Part shown: piece after piece, positions 9,751 through 18,827 of the stretch
Layout of the letters: each line of letters opens with the position of its first letter
How positions within the stretch are numbered: position 1 is the first letter of the stretch
NCBI GenBank assembly: GCA_016928775.1
Contig: JAFGKD010000078.1
Span: 62,001 to 126,000 of the forward strand
Direction: 5' to 3'
DNA length: 64,000 nt
Origin: Candidatus Zhuqueibacterota bacterium
GTDB taxonomy: Bacteria; Zhuqueibacterota; Zhuqueibacteria; Residuimicrobiales; Krinioviventaceae
The notes under the pieces: model-generated
Seen by the model: only the letters and a program-made list of their open reading frames with translations
Told to the model about the DNA's origin: nothing
Databases searched by the model: none
Made by a program: the position numbers and the translations under genes

Positions 9751-12162
9751 ATGCAACGTTTCAGGCATTATCTCGCTTTGTATGTACTCACAGGAATTTT
9801 TACGCCGGTTTTTCTCATCGCCACACCACATTCGAATCCCGGCACCGCAGCGGCCAGAGAGCAAAATTTTCGACCAAATGAAAAAACCGCGGTTTTATTG
9901 CGACACTTTGCGAATCCGATTCTTGTTGATGGAGCAATTGAAGAAACCTGGTACGATCAAACGCCTTTTGACAACTTTACTGAATACCAACCCGTTGAAA
10001 ATCGCCAGCCGATGGTTGAGACACGCGGATTCGTTGGTTATGATGAAAAGAATATCTATGTGGCGTTCATTTGTTCTGATCCGGACATGCGTCAATTGCG
10101 CGCATCCTATGCCAATCGCGATCTTATTTTTCAGGATGACTGGGTGTGTGTGACCCTCGATCCCACAAGCTCGCATCAATCTGCCTATCAGGTTTATGCC
10201 AATGCGCGCGGCATTCAGGGTGATCGGCTGTGGCAATTGAATGGTGATGAACAGGACTATAGCTATGATCTGGTATGGCACTGCGACGCACAGATTCATG
10301 ATAGCTGCTGGACGGTTGAAATGCAAATCCCGTTTGAGAGCCTGCGTTTTCCGGATCAGCAGCAGCAAACATGGTCCGTGCATCTGAGCAGGAATTATCC
10401 ACGCGATAACCAGTACAGGTTTTCCTGGATGCCGATCACTCAGAACAATAATTCATTTATGGGCCAGGCTGGCACGCTCGAATTTGAAATGCCAAAGCGA
10501 GAGAGCCAAACGGCTCTGGAATTTTTGCCATATGCGCTTGCTACATATCATCAAAATCTCGTCGAAAATCCAGCCGAAGTAAATTTTGGCACCTGGAAAA
10601 CCGAGCAACCGGATACCAGGGCTGGTTTTGGCTTTAAATATGGCTTGTCGTCGGATATGATTGTCGATTTGACCTATAATCCGGATTTTAGTCAAATTGA
10701 ATCCGATGCCGGACAAATCAGCATCAATAATCCTTTTGCCCTGTTTTTCCCGGAACGGCGTCCGTTCTTTCAGGAGGGGAGCGACGTTTATGTCGTCGAT
10801 CAATTCACCCAGGGCATTATGTTAGATCAATATGTCAATTTGTTCTATTCGAGAAGCATCAACAATCCATTAGTGGCCGGCAAATTGTCCGGCAAAGCCG
10901 GCAATATCGCGCTTGGCTATACAACTGCTATTGATCGTAACACCCCCTATATTATTCCGTTTGAAGAGAGCAGCGCGGTACTGGCCACAGATCGTCAATC
11001 CGTCAATAACATTGCGCGCGCCAACTATGATTTTGGCAATCAATCAACCCTCGGTTTCCTCGCAAGCGATCGTCGAGGACAGCCTGATGGCTCGAACACG
11101 GTCGGCTCCATTGATGCGACGATTCGCTTGTCCGAAAAACTGATGCTCACCGGCATTGCGGCATTCACTCATACGCAAGAACCTGTGGATTCGCTGTTAT
11201 CCCAACAGATCGGTAACAGAACATTCAACCTTGATAGCAAGACCTATACCGGGGCTTTTGATGGCGAATCTTTTAACGGATCTTTGTTGCGGGCAAAATT
11301 GGCACGGGCTTCCCGCCACTGGACCGCGGCATTTGCTTATCAGGACTTTTCTCCCGGCTTTCGCGCTGAAAACGGCTTTGTCATGACCACCGGCTATCAC
11401 AGCTACGAAGCCACCAGCGGATACGCCTTTCGTTGGGAGAATCATAAACTCTTCACAACCATTGAGCCGCGAGTCACTGCCTGGCGGCGCTACAATTACG
11501 CTGGTTTGGTCAAAGATACCGGTGCCAGTCCGACAATGAGAATCGATTTCCACAACCAGATCACCTGGCTTATTGGCGGATTTTTATTCAATCAGGAAAA
11601 TCTGCGCGGCAAACAATTCGGCCACGCGCGCCAATTATGGAATTTTGTCAACATCAATGCGACAAAATCGTTTTCCACGCAGTTTTATATCAGAGTGGGT
11701 AAAGAGATCAATCGTATGGGCAGTGAAGGCAATCCATATAATCCATTTGATATCGTCCCCAGCGTTCGGTTTAATTGCGCCATCACAGTCAAACCAACCG
11801 CACGAATAAACAACGAACTGCAATTTACTTCATTTAACTTGTGGCGCTCTTTTTTCGATCAACCGATCATGAACCAGAAAATTTTTCGCAATATCCTGTC
11901 TTATCAACTCAGCCGGAATTTGGGGTTGCGATACATTGTCGAATACAATATCGCGAATGTTGTCAATTCTGCGAATGGTACAATGCTCAATTTTCGCAAT
12001 CTATCATGTGAGCCACTCGTCAGCTACAAACTCAATGCCTTTTCGGTATTTTATATTGGTGGATTCCTGGGAGCGAAAAACAATCACTATCTGGACTGGC
12101 ATGACGTCCGATTCAATGACCAATCCATTTATATGAAAATGCAATATTTAATCGGGAGATAG
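9751..12162 (+). CDS. DUF5916 / CBM9-like outer-membrane protein
   Basis: 803 residues with a signal-like N terminus. Residues about 50-230 form a CBM9/DOMON-like sandwich (ILVDGAIEETWYDQ, VGYDEKNIYVAFICSD, RIQGD-type GIQGDRLW segment). The remainder is a long outer-membrane beta-barrel-like region with the DUF5916 landmark NPDFSQIESDAGQISINNPF and FPERRPFFQEGSD. Proteins of this family are surface exposed in FCB bacteria, and their function is not settled. AGAGG lies nine bases before the ATG. The gene is divergent from a two-component system, which may control it. No T9SS-type tail is present, as expected for a barrel. Confidence 0.85.
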   Translation: MQRFRHYLALYVLTGIFTPVFLIATPHSNPGTAAAREQNFRPNEKTAVLLRHFANPILVDGAIEETWYDQTPFDNFTEYQPVENRQPMVETRGFVGYDEKNIYVAFICSDPDMRQLRASYANRDLIFQDDWVCVTLDPTSSHQSAYQVYANARGIQGDRLWQLNGDEQDYSYDLVWHCDAQIHDSCWTVEMQIPFESLRFPDQQQQTWSVHLSRNYPRDNQYRFSWMPITQNNNSFMGQAGTLEFEMPKRESQTALEFLPYALATYHQNLVENPAEVNFGTWKTEQPDTRAGFGFKYGLSSDMIVDLTYNPDFSQIESDAGQISINNPFALFFPERRPFFQEGSDVYVVDQFTQGIMLDQYVNLFYSRSINNPLVAGKLSGKAGNIALGYTTAIDRNTPYIIPFEESSAVLATDRQSVNNIARANYDFGNQSTLGFLASDRRGQPDGSNTVGSIDATIRLSEKLMLTGIAAFTHTQEPVDSLLSQQIGNRTFNLDSKTYTGAFDGESFNGSLLRAKLARASRHWTAAFAYQDFSPGFRAENGFVMTTGYHSYEATSGYAFRWENHKLFTTIEPRVTAWRRYNYAGLVKDTGASPTMRIDFHNQITWLIGGFLFNQENLRGKQFGHARQLWNFVNINATKSFSTQFYIRVGKEINRMGSEGNPYNPFDIVPSVRFNCAITVKPTARINNELQFTSFNLWRSFFDQPIMNQKIFRNILSYQLSRNLGLRYIVEYNIANVVNSANGTMLNFRNLSCEPLVSYKLNAFSVFYIGGFLGAKNNHYLDWHDVRFNDQSIYMKMQYLIGR

Positions 12163-12184
12163 ACTGGCAGCAACTATTCTGCTC

Positions 12185-13558
12185 TCACAAGGACCACGGA
12201 CTCCGCAGCGAGCGTCGTGTCAAGCGGCTCGCCTCCGGATCATCGATAATCTCCTCGGCCTGGGGATCCCATTTGATCGGTCGCCCGACGCGTATGGAAA
12301 TATCGCACAAATGGCTGATAATATCCGATTGCACCGCTGTATTGATCGGGCTGATGCTCTTCATCCTGGTTCGCACGCATTCGACAAAATGCTCGTAATG
12401 GTTGTGACGTTCCAGCAAATGCTCTTCATGCGGCGCTAATTTGACCGCGAGCAAAGACACTGGATCAGCATAAATTCCCATACGATCGACGCTGACCCAG
12501 CCTTTATCGCCGATGAACGTGGTGCCATGGTCATGCGGATCATAGTGATAATCAGCCACGACTTCGCGGCCGATCGCTTCATTCATGAACCGCAGCGTGA
12601 CACCGTTTTCATAAGTGCAGTTAAAATCCCACCAGCGCACCGTCTCAAATAGTCCTTTATTTATTTCGCCTTTGCCCTCGTAATAAATCGGAGCGGTGTC
12701 ATCGCTGTTATTGCCCCACTGCGCGATATCAAGCGGATGCGCGCCCCAGCCGGCAATGAATCCGAGACTGTTGTCGGCGTGATGATAGGTGCCGAAGCTG
12801 GTGCATCGATCCGCCGTGTAGGGTGTGACCGGCGCCGGGCCAAGCCACAAGTCATAGTCGAATCCCTCCGGCACCGGGATCGGTTCCTGCGATCCTAAAA
12901 TCGGCGTTTGGAAACTTTGTTCCTGGCTGCTAATGTCGGCACACCAGGCGTGTATGGTGTGCAGTGCGCCGATATAGCCGTTGCGAACCAGCTCGCAGGC
13001 GAAGCGAAACTGCTGCCAGGAGCGCTGCTGCGTGCCGTACTGAAAAATGGCATTGGACTGGCGCACGGCCTCCCGCATGGCCTGATTCTCCCGAATACTC
13101 ACCCCAAGCGGCTTTTCGATATAGACATCCTTGCCCGCCTTAACCGCGGCGATGCCGATCGGCACATGCCAATGATCCGGCGTGGCAATGACGACCGCAT
13201 CGATATCGTCGCGCTCGAGCAATTCGCCAAAGTGATGGTAAGCTGCGCATGCTTTATAATTTGATCGCTGCCATTTATCAGCATAAAATGTCTCGACCTC
13301 TGCAGCGCGCTCCTCCCGTTTATCGGCGAACGGATCGCACACAGCCACACTCTGCTGATTGTCCACTTGCAAAAAGCTGCGCAGCAAATCGCTGCCGCGA
13401 CCGCCGACACCAATGTGACTCAGAGTAATGCGGTCGCTTGGCGCAAATGCTGAGCGGCCAAACGCGGAAGCCGGGAAAATCGTGGGCGCGACGATGGCAG
13501 TCGCAGCCGCCCCGGTGAGCTTTTTAGCGAATTGACGACGGGTTTGCGAATGATTCAT
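12185..13558 (-). CDS. Tat-exported Gfo/Idh/MocA family oxidoreductase
   Basis: 457 residues beginning with a twin-arginine signal (TRRQFAKK, then AAATAIVAPTIFPASAFG). The NAD(P)-binding domain shows ISHIGVGGRGSDLL-type Rossmann residues, and the catalytic region shows VVIATPDHWHVPIGIAAVKAGKDVYIEKPLG with the expected EKP motif. The C-terminal half carries the family's sheet (WWDFNCTYENGVTLRFMNE). Exported members act on sugars or amino sugars, some as oxidoreductases and some as GH109-like glycosidases. A strong ribosome-binding site (GGAGGAGAGGAG) precedes the start. The DUF2961 gene lies directly upstream on the same strand with an 18-base gap, so the two are an operon for glycan processing. 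Confidence 0.9.
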   Translation of the reverse strand: MNHSQTRRQFAKKLTGAAATAIVAPTIFPASAFGRSAFAPSDRITLSHIGVGGRGSDLLRSFLQVDNQQSVAVCDPFADKREERAAEVETFYADKWQRSNYKACAAYHHFGELLERDDIDAVVIATPDHWHVPIGIAAVKAGKDVYIEKPLGVSIRENQAMREAVRQSNAIFQYGTQQRSWQQFRFACELVRNGYIGALHTIHAWCADISSQEQSFQTPILGSQEPIPVPEGFDYDLWLGPAPVTPYTADRCTSFGTYHHADNSLGFIAGWGAHPLDIAQWGNNSDDTAPIYYEGKGEINKGLFETVRWWDFNCTYENGVTLRFMNEAIGREVVADYHYDPHDHGTTFIGDKGWVSVDRMGIYADPVSLLAVKLAPHEEHLLERHNHYEHFVECVRTRMKSISPINTAVQSDIISHLCDISIRVGRPIKWDPQAEEIIDDPEASRLTRRSLRSPWSL

Positions 13559-13576
13559 TTTGTTCTCCTCTCCTCC

Positions 13577-14755
13577 TTATTCATCGCCCCATAGCTGCGA
13601 ATCGTTACCTTTGGCCTCGCGCCAGGCATTGCGCCATTGATGGATGTGCCAGACGCCGTTAAAGCCCTTCAAAGCTCGTTCTTCCTTGCCGGGAATCGGT
13701 GAGAGCGGCGTGAGGGGTGGCTGCTGATACCAGTAAGCAACGCTGGCCACATCAAGCGTCAGACAGTTATTGTGTCCATGTTCAATGGTCACACGCAACG
13801 ACGTGTCAAAATAAACGGGATCGGATATATGAAAACGATAGACGTGCGTCCGGCCCATCCAGCCGATGTCGTTGTTGACGCGGGCATAGCCGTAATAGGG
13901 ATGACTGAATAGCGTCTTCGGACACCAGGAGGTGTTGAAATAGTCTTCCGTGCCGGTGCCGTGCAAGGTTGGCTTTTCATCGCCATCGATAAATATCATA
14001 TCATCGCCCTCGCCGTACCACATCGGACCGGGCGAATGAACGTAATAATTTACCCCGACATAATGGCCTTTGCCCTTGACATCAAGAAAAAGATAGTTCT
14101 TTTCGCCAAATGGATTGGCACCCTGTTCGCCCAACGAATTCCACTCGTTCTCCCCCTCTTGAGGGGCTTCTGTGAGCTCGTGATTGTACCAGGCACAAAA
14201 TCGTCCAAGATTTTCGGGCAACTTTTTCATTTCCACATAATCAACGTAATAGTAAAAGGCTTCAATAGGACGGCCGGTCTGATTTTCGACCTCAATTTTT
14301 GCGCCGTTGGCAAACGGCATCGCCCAATAGGACACCATACCGCGTCCATCCACTGGCCCGGCGGCCAAGGGCAGACTGGAAAAAGGATAGCTCTCGTTCC
14401 ACCCCTGGCCAAAGAATGGACCAATCGGCGATTCTACGGAGGGGAATGTATTGCCATCCCAATACATCCGCAGGATGATATCATTGCGGTTCAATTGTTC
14501 CGGCGGCGGCGCGATGGTGATCCAGATATGATTGATCAAACCGGCGCCCTGCACCTGGAAAAGCGTGCGAGATTGGCCATCCGGTATATTCTCGAAACGA
14601 TCATTATTGCCGCCGCTGCGGTCAAAACTGGAGATACGTTTGCTTTTGATATCGTTTTGAATTTGTGCTAATGCCGCAAGATCGGTGTGATTGATCTGTG
14701 CCAAAACTGATCCGGAGGCAAAAAGAACCAAAAGCAGAAAATTGCTAGACTTCAT
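13577..14755 (-). CDS. DUF2961 (GH172-type) secreted glycan hydrolase
   Basis: 392 residues from the start at 14755, which has GGGAGG upstream and yields a clean signal peptide (MKSSNFLLLVLFASGSVLAQ). The longer open frame upstream lacks both. Family landmarks are ISSFDRSGGNNDRF, GAGLINHIWITI, MYWDGN, FFGQGW, and HGTGTEDYFNTSWCPK near residue 275. DUF2961 has characterised members acting as difructose-anhydride or arabinofuranan hydrolases (GH172). The exact substrate here is unknown. It is followed after 18 bases by the exported oxidoreductase gene, which suggests a shared sugar pathway. Confidence 0.85.
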   Translation of the reverse strand: MKSSNFLLLVLFASGSVLAQINHTDLAALAQIQNDIKSKRISSFDRSGGNNDRFENIPDGQSRTLFQVQGAGLINHIWITIAPPPEQLNRNDIILRMYWDGNTFPSVESPIGPFFGQGWNESYPFSSLPLAAGPVDGRGMVSYWAMPFANGAKIEVENQTGRPIEAFYYYVDYVEMKKLPENLGRFCAWYNHELTEAPQEGENEWNSLGEQGANPFGEKNYLFLDVKGKGHYVGVNYYVHSPGPMWYGEGDDMIFIDGDEKPTLHGTGTEDYFNTSWCPKTLFSHPYYGYARVNNDIGWMGRTHVYRFHISDPVYFDTSLRVTIEHGHNNCLTLDVASVAYWYQQPPLTPLSPIPGKEERALKGFNGVWHIHQWRNAWREAKGNDSQLWGDE

Positions 14756-14789
14756 AAACCTCTCCCAACTATTTTGTGATGATGATTTT

Positions 14790-14981
14790 TTAATCATCTT
14801 CCTGCTTGGCGGTAATATGCGGGCGACCTTTTTCATCAACTTTGACAATCACGGTGATTGGTCGGCAACATACCTGACAATCTTCCACATACTCTTGTTG
14901 TCTTATTGTCGGGTCAACTTGGATGGCAAATTTTTGCCAACAGTACGGGCATTGAATGATGGCAGAATCGCGGAATTTCAT
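14790..14981 (-). CDS. CPXCG-motif small cysteine-rich protein
   Basis: 63 residues starting MKFRDSAIIQCPYCWQKF. Two cysteine pairs, CPYC and CQVC followed by C, form a putative zinc or iron site, and the line EYVEDCQVCCRPI is the hallmark of the CPXCG family. The usual CPYCG glycine is replaced by Trp. The start lies one base after the stop of the cytochrome gene (TAG-T-ATG), so it is probably translationally coupled to it; a longer frame would overlap that gene. The family's function is unknown. Confidence 0.8.
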   Translation of the reverse strand: MKFRDSAIIQCPYCWQKFAIQVDPTIRQQEYVEDCQVCCRPITVIVKVDEKGRPHITAKQEDD

Positions 14982-14982
14982 A

Positions 14983-15525
14983 CTATTCTGGAATATTATG
15001 GGCAATTTTTGCCCACGCTTTCGCATAGTTAAATGGCCGATACGTAGGGCTTTCCTCGTTGTGGCAGGTCAAGCAGGTTGCTTCATCACCTTTATTGAAT
15101 TCAACCTCTTTGGGATCTTGCGTGCCATCTCGTAAAGCCTTCATGACTTGCATGGATTTATAGAGGGATCCCGGACCGTGGCATGCTTCACAGCCGACAC
15201 CTTCGTCAAATGAGAAATCAGCGGCCAATCTCGCCGCAGGGGCACCATGCGCCGTAACATGGCATTTCAAGCATTTATCCGCCTGCGTCGGATCATTGAT
15301 CCCCATCTTTTGCGCTATCGCCATTGATTGTTCGGATTTTAACGTTTCAAATGCTTTTATATGCGGACCATTGGACCATTTACCCCATTGATCACCACGG
15401 CTGGGGCTTTTGTGGCAAATCATACATTTATGTGCGCCAATATAGTGTGCGTCGCCAGCTGCCAAAAATGTAACGATTAATGTCCATGTGCCAACAACAG
15501 CACAAAGTGCCACCTTTTTATTCAT
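14983..15525 (-). CDS. Periplasmic tetraheme cytochrome c
   Basis: 180 residues with a signal peptide (MNKKVALCAVVGTWTLIVTFLAAGD) and four heme attachment motifs: CMICH, CLKCH, CEACH and CLTCH. Additional histidines (GPHIKAFE, HVTAHG, IAHNIPE) could be distal ligands. The arrangement resembles cytochrome c554-like and NapC-partner proteins (first heme after HYIGAHK, then W...PHIKAFE). GGAGG sits upstream of the start at 15525. It would carry electrons in the periplasm; partners are not in the window. It is upstream of and coupled to the CPXCG gene, and divergent from glycyl-tRNA synthetase. Confidence 0.9.
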   Translation of the reverse strand: MNKKVALCAVVGTWTLIVTFLAAGDAHYIGAHKCMICHKSPSRGDQWGKWSNGPHIKAFETLKSEQSMAIAQKMGINDPTQADKCLKCHVTAHGAPAARLAADFSFDEGVGCEACHGPGSLYKSMQVMKALRDGTQDPKEVEFNKGDEATCLTCHNEESPTYRPFNYAKAWAKIAHNIPE

Positions 15526-15608
15526 GCTGCCTCCATGCGTCACCCTAGGTTTGTTTTAGATTTAATTAATTTCAAGCAGAAATGCAACAAAATATTGGCA
15601 CTAAATTT

Positions 15609-15637
15609 TTGACAGCATCTTTTGCATTTTTTATGTA
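15609..15637 (+). promoter_or_regulatory. Putative promoter of glycyl-tRNA synthetase
   Basis: TTGACA at 15609-15614 and TATGTA at 15632-15637 are separated by 17 bases and lie about 55 bases upstream of the glyQS start, in an AT-rich gap shared with the divergent cytochrome gene. Reading by eye only. Confidence 0.4.
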
Positions 15638-15691
15638 TATTTAAACTCTTTAAATGCAAGCAAGCGTTATTTACAAAAAGGAACTTTTTCC

Positions 15692-17173
15692 ATGTCAAAG
15701 CAAGATCCATTGATGGACAAACTGGTTTCCATGTGCAAGCGTCGTGGCTATATTTACGGTTCAAGCGAAATATATGGTGGCTTGTCGGCTGTGTATGATT
15801 ACGGTCCCCTCGGTAGCGAACTTAAAAGAAATATAAAAAATTTTTGGTGGAAGTGGATGGTGCAGAAGCGCGACAATATCGTTGGATTGGATGCCGCCAT
15901 TCTTATGCATCCGCGCGTCTGGGAAGCCTCTGGTCACGTCGCTGGTTTCCAGGATCCGCTCGTCGATTGCAAGGTGACAAAAATACGCTACCGCGCGGAT
16001 CAGGTCTTTGTTCTGAAACCCAAAGACAGCGCCGACAGTCGGCTCATGTTTGCGTTTAAAGAGGGTGATGACGAAGAGGCAGAAAAAAAAGTACAAAAAA
16101 TCGCCAAAGCCGATCCAGCGACCTATGAAAAAGTTCTGCTGACCACTATTCCCGTGCAAGAATATGTACATATAGTTGGGCCGAACATGAGGGAGCCGGG
16201 GTCGCTCACTGAACCCCGGCAGTTCAACCTGATGTTTAAAACGCATGTCGGTCCGATGGAGGACAGCGCCAGCGTCGTCTATATGCGTCCCGAAACAGCC
16301 CAGGGCATTTACGTTAATTTTAACAACGTGGTCAACTCGACGCGCGTCAAGGTACCGTTCGGCATTGCGCAAATCGGCAAAGCCTTTCGCAATGAAATCA
16401 CAACGGAAAATTATATTTTCAGAACACGCGAATTCGAGCAAATGGAAATGCAGTTTTTTGTGCGCCCGGGAACGGATATGGAATGGTTCGAGATATGGAA
16501 GCAGGATCGCATCGACTATTACAAAAAGCTTGGCATTCGACAGGAAAAGCTTCGGTTTCATCAACATGGCGAAGGTGAGTTGGCACACTACGCGGCGGCC
16601 GCCTTTGATATTCAATACGAGTTTCCTTTTGGCTGGAAGGAACTCGAAGGTATCCACAATCGCACCGACTATGATCTGAAACGCCATCAGGAATATTCAG
16701 GCAGGGATCAAACGTATTTTGATGACGAAATCAAGGAAAAATATATCCCCTATGTTGTCGAGACATCTGCCGGTTGTGATCGCACATTACTGACCGTTCT
16801 GGTCGATGCCTTTGAGGAGCAGCAGCTGGAAGATGACAAACGAACAGTCCTGCACCTGCATCCTGTTTTGGCGCCAATCAAGGCGGGAGTATTTCCATTA
16901 GTGAAAAAAGAAGGTCTGGCGGAAATCGCACAAAAGCTGGCACAAGACCTCAAACAGCACTATCCGGTTTTTTACGATGAAGGTGGAGCCGTTGGTCGTC
17001 GCTATCGTCGCCAGGACGAGATTGGTACACCCTATTGCTTTACCATTGACTTTCAAACAAAAGAGGATAATACCGTCACCGTGCGCGATCGCGATTCCAT
17101 GCAGCAAGAGCGCATCCAAATTGATGATGTCTTTGCGTATCTCTTTAAAAAGATCGAAAAAGGTGAGTCATAG
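15692..17173 (+). CDS. glyQS: Glycyl-tRNA synthetase, dimeric class II type
   Basis: 493 residues of the alpha2 (eukaryote/archaea/Gram-positive-like) form, which charges tRNA-Gly in the cytoplasm. Visible landmarks are the N-terminal CKRRGYIYGSSEIYGG and YDYGPLG, motif 2 region FRNEITTENYIFRTREFEQME, and motif 3 region near ETSAGCDRTLL, where the usual (E)PS.G..R appears as ETSAGCDR. The C-terminal anticodon-binding domain includes HPVLAPIKAGVFPLVKK and VGRRYRRQDEIGTPYC. AGGAAC precedes the ATG. The protein is about 30 residues longer than typical bacterial members, with an acidic insertion FKEGDDEEAEKKVQKI near 115-130, consistent with the longer lineage seen in FCB bacteria. Confidence 0.96.
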   Translation: MSKQDPLMDKLVSMCKRRGYIYGSSEIYGGLSAVYDYGPLGSELKRNIKNFWWKWMVQKRDNIVGLDAAILMHPRVWEASGHVAGFQDPLVDCKVTKIRYRADQVFVLKPKDSADSRLMFAFKEGDDEEAEKKVQKIAKADPATYEKVLLTTIPVQEYVHIVGPNMREPGSLTEPRQFNLMFKTHVGPMEDSASVVYMRPETAQGIYVNFNNVVNSTRVKVPFGIAQIGKAFRNEITTENYIFRTREFEQMEMQFFVRPGTDMEWFEIWKQDRIDYYKKLGIRQEKLRFHQHGEGELAHYAAAAFDIQYEFPFGWKELEGIHNRTDYDLKRHQEYSGRDQTYFDDEIKEKYIPYVVETSAGCDRTLLTVLVDAFEEQQLEDDKRTVLHLHPVLAPIKAGVFPLVKKEGLAEIAQKLAQDLKQHYPVFYDEGGAVGRRYRRQDEIGTPYCFTIDFQTKEDNTVTVRDRDSMQQERIQIDDVFAYLFKKIEKGES

Positions 17174-17195
17174 CAATCCGATCCAGGCCGGACTG

Positions 17196-18458
17196 TTATT
17201 CTTCCGGCACTGTGGATCTATTTTGTTCACTTTCTTCCTTTTCCTCATTTTCCATTGCTTCACGCAGCCGCTGTAAAATTTCCAGCATGCGCTGTCGTTC
17301 CGCCTGTATTCGCTGCTCCCGTTCCTCATCATTTTCGATGATTTGTTGGCTGTCCCTGTCTTTTAGTTGTTGTTCAAGCTCTTTTAGATCATTTTCCCTT
17401 TGTTTTCTTGTTTCTTTATCTCTCTTGTTTTCTTCTTCCGGCACCTCGGTTGTAGCTGGTGTAGCAGTCTCTGCTGCGGGTGCAGCGGGCGGCTTGCCTT
17501 CCTTGAGGCGAAAACTGAGGCCAAAATTAAAGCGCCAGTTTGGCATATTGGGCAGGTTATCCCACTGCTTTTCAACTGACGCTCCATTTTCGCTTTCATA
17601 GGCTGTTTTATCCTGCCATCCCTGCAGCATCAAATCAGCGCTGGCAAAAACCTGGATATAAGGATTAAATTGATAAATGATACCGGGGGTGAAATAGACA
17701 TAATTTTCGCGCGTATAGGCCGTTTCAGGTGGCTCCTGAAGAAAATAACAACCATAAACTTCGGCAAAAAGGCCTAACTTTTTGCCTTTTAGGCGAGCCT
17801 GCGAGCCAAAGAGCATCTCCTGAGTTGGCGATTGAACCGTCACCGGGTCGTTTTCTTTATTCGAAATGGTTAATCCTTTATCATTATGAGTGAACCAACC
17901 GGCATTGAGGTGCCAGGCAAATCCATAATCGGGCTGAGACGGTCGTGCCAGCGATAAAAGCCCCATCGCCCCATACCCGAGGGCATCCGCCGAATAGGGA
18001 TGCAGCGGAATATTGTGATGCTCAGCGACCGGCAGTCGAACATCAAATTGCACGGCCAATCGAAAGGGTGCCTTACGCGGGCCAACAGATCCGAATTTGA
18101 CATGCAACAACATGTCACCCGGGGAATCGCTGTCTTGTGGTGGGTCTTCCAGATGGTGCTTTTGCGACAAAATTGGCGTGAAGCCAAGTTGCCAATGATG
18201 CGTCATGCCCCAATACAAGGTGGCGCTCAGTTGAGAATCCCATACAATCACCTCCGACTCTTGGCGATTTTTGCTCACTTTATCCGTGGCAGAATAAAAG
18301 CGTCCCTGTCCCAATACATAGAGTCCACCCTTGTATATGTTCCAGGCTGAACCAACATGTATCGGCCCGGTTTCATGGCGCGCGCTAAAAGCGCAAAGCT
18401 TCAAGGAAAGTAAAAGTGAAACGAAATAAATTACTGTAATTCGATTTCTAAAGGTCAC
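17196..18458 (-). CDS. Outer-membrane barrel-like protein with charged coiled-coil tail
   Basis: 420 residues. A signal peptide at 1-25 is followed by alternating-strand, aromatic-rich segments typical of an outer-membrane barrel (GSAWNIYKGGLYVLGQG, ATLYWGMTHHWQLGFTPI, VYFTPGIIYQFNPYIQVFASADLM, NWRFNFGLSFRL) up to about residue 318. There is then an Ala/Pro/Thr linker and an extremely charged Glu/Arg/Gln tail of about 80 residues predicted to be a coiled coil. The start is a GTG with GAGGG just upstream. The gene is convergent with glycyl-tRNA synthetase. The function is unknown. A tail after a barrel is unusual because barrels normally end at their last strand. Confidence 0.65.
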   Translation of the reverse strand: MTFRNRITVIYFVSLLLSLKLCAFSARHETGPIHVGSAWNIYKGGLYVLGQGRFYSATDKVSKNRQESEVIVWDSQLSATLYWGMTHHWQLGFTPILSQKHHLEDPPQDSDSPGDMLLHVKFGSVGPRKAPFRLAVQFDVRLPVAEHHNIPLHPYSADALGYGAMGLLSLARPSQPDYGFAWHLNAGWFTHNDKGLTISNKENDPVTVQSPTQEMLFGSQARLKGKKLGLFAEVYGCYFLQEPPETAYTRENYVYFTPGIIYQFNPYIQVFASADLMLQGWQDKTAYESENGASVEKQWDNLPNMPNWRFNFGLSFRLKEGKPPAAPAAETATPATTEVPEEENKRDKETRKQRENDLKELEQQLKDRDSQQIIENDEEREQRIQAERQRMLEILQRLREAMENEEKEESEQNRSTVPEE

Positions 18459-18827
18459 TTGCCCTCACGTCATTCGCTTGTGACAAAAAATAAACTTTTG
18501 CACTGTTACGTATTGTCAGAAATATTTACCAAAAATAACACTATACTTTAAGCAAAATTAATACCAGAGTCAAGATTGAAAAATAGTCGCTTTCGCAAGA
18601 CTGCGAAAATATTTCATAGCGAATATGGGCCATGACGTCTTGATGAAAAATATGTACACGTAGTAAGCTGTAAAATAGTCGTTTGCCGAAATTGTATACA
18701 GTGCTGTTTTCGGCACGCAATTTGAATTGTTTATAATTTTCCTGGCATAAAGGGCGTTTGATAGCAAAAATAAAAGTAAAAAAGTTCGCACAGTTATTCG
18801 TCTAATAAATAAACAATGAGGGAAAAG
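18459..18827. other. Divergent intergenic promoter region
   Basis: 369 AT-rich bases between the GTG of the barrel-like gene and the DUF3160 start. A 73-codon minus-strand frame inside it has no ribosome-binding site or motif and was not called. The only clear signal is GAGGG directly before the DUF3160 ATG at 18828. Confidence 0.5.

Noticed and set aside
15761..16687. 308-codon minus-strand open frame inside glycyl-tRNA synthetase
   Set aside because: It lies wholly antisense to a well-recognised essential gene, has no motif or ribosome-binding site, and its residue composition is typical of an antisense shadow.
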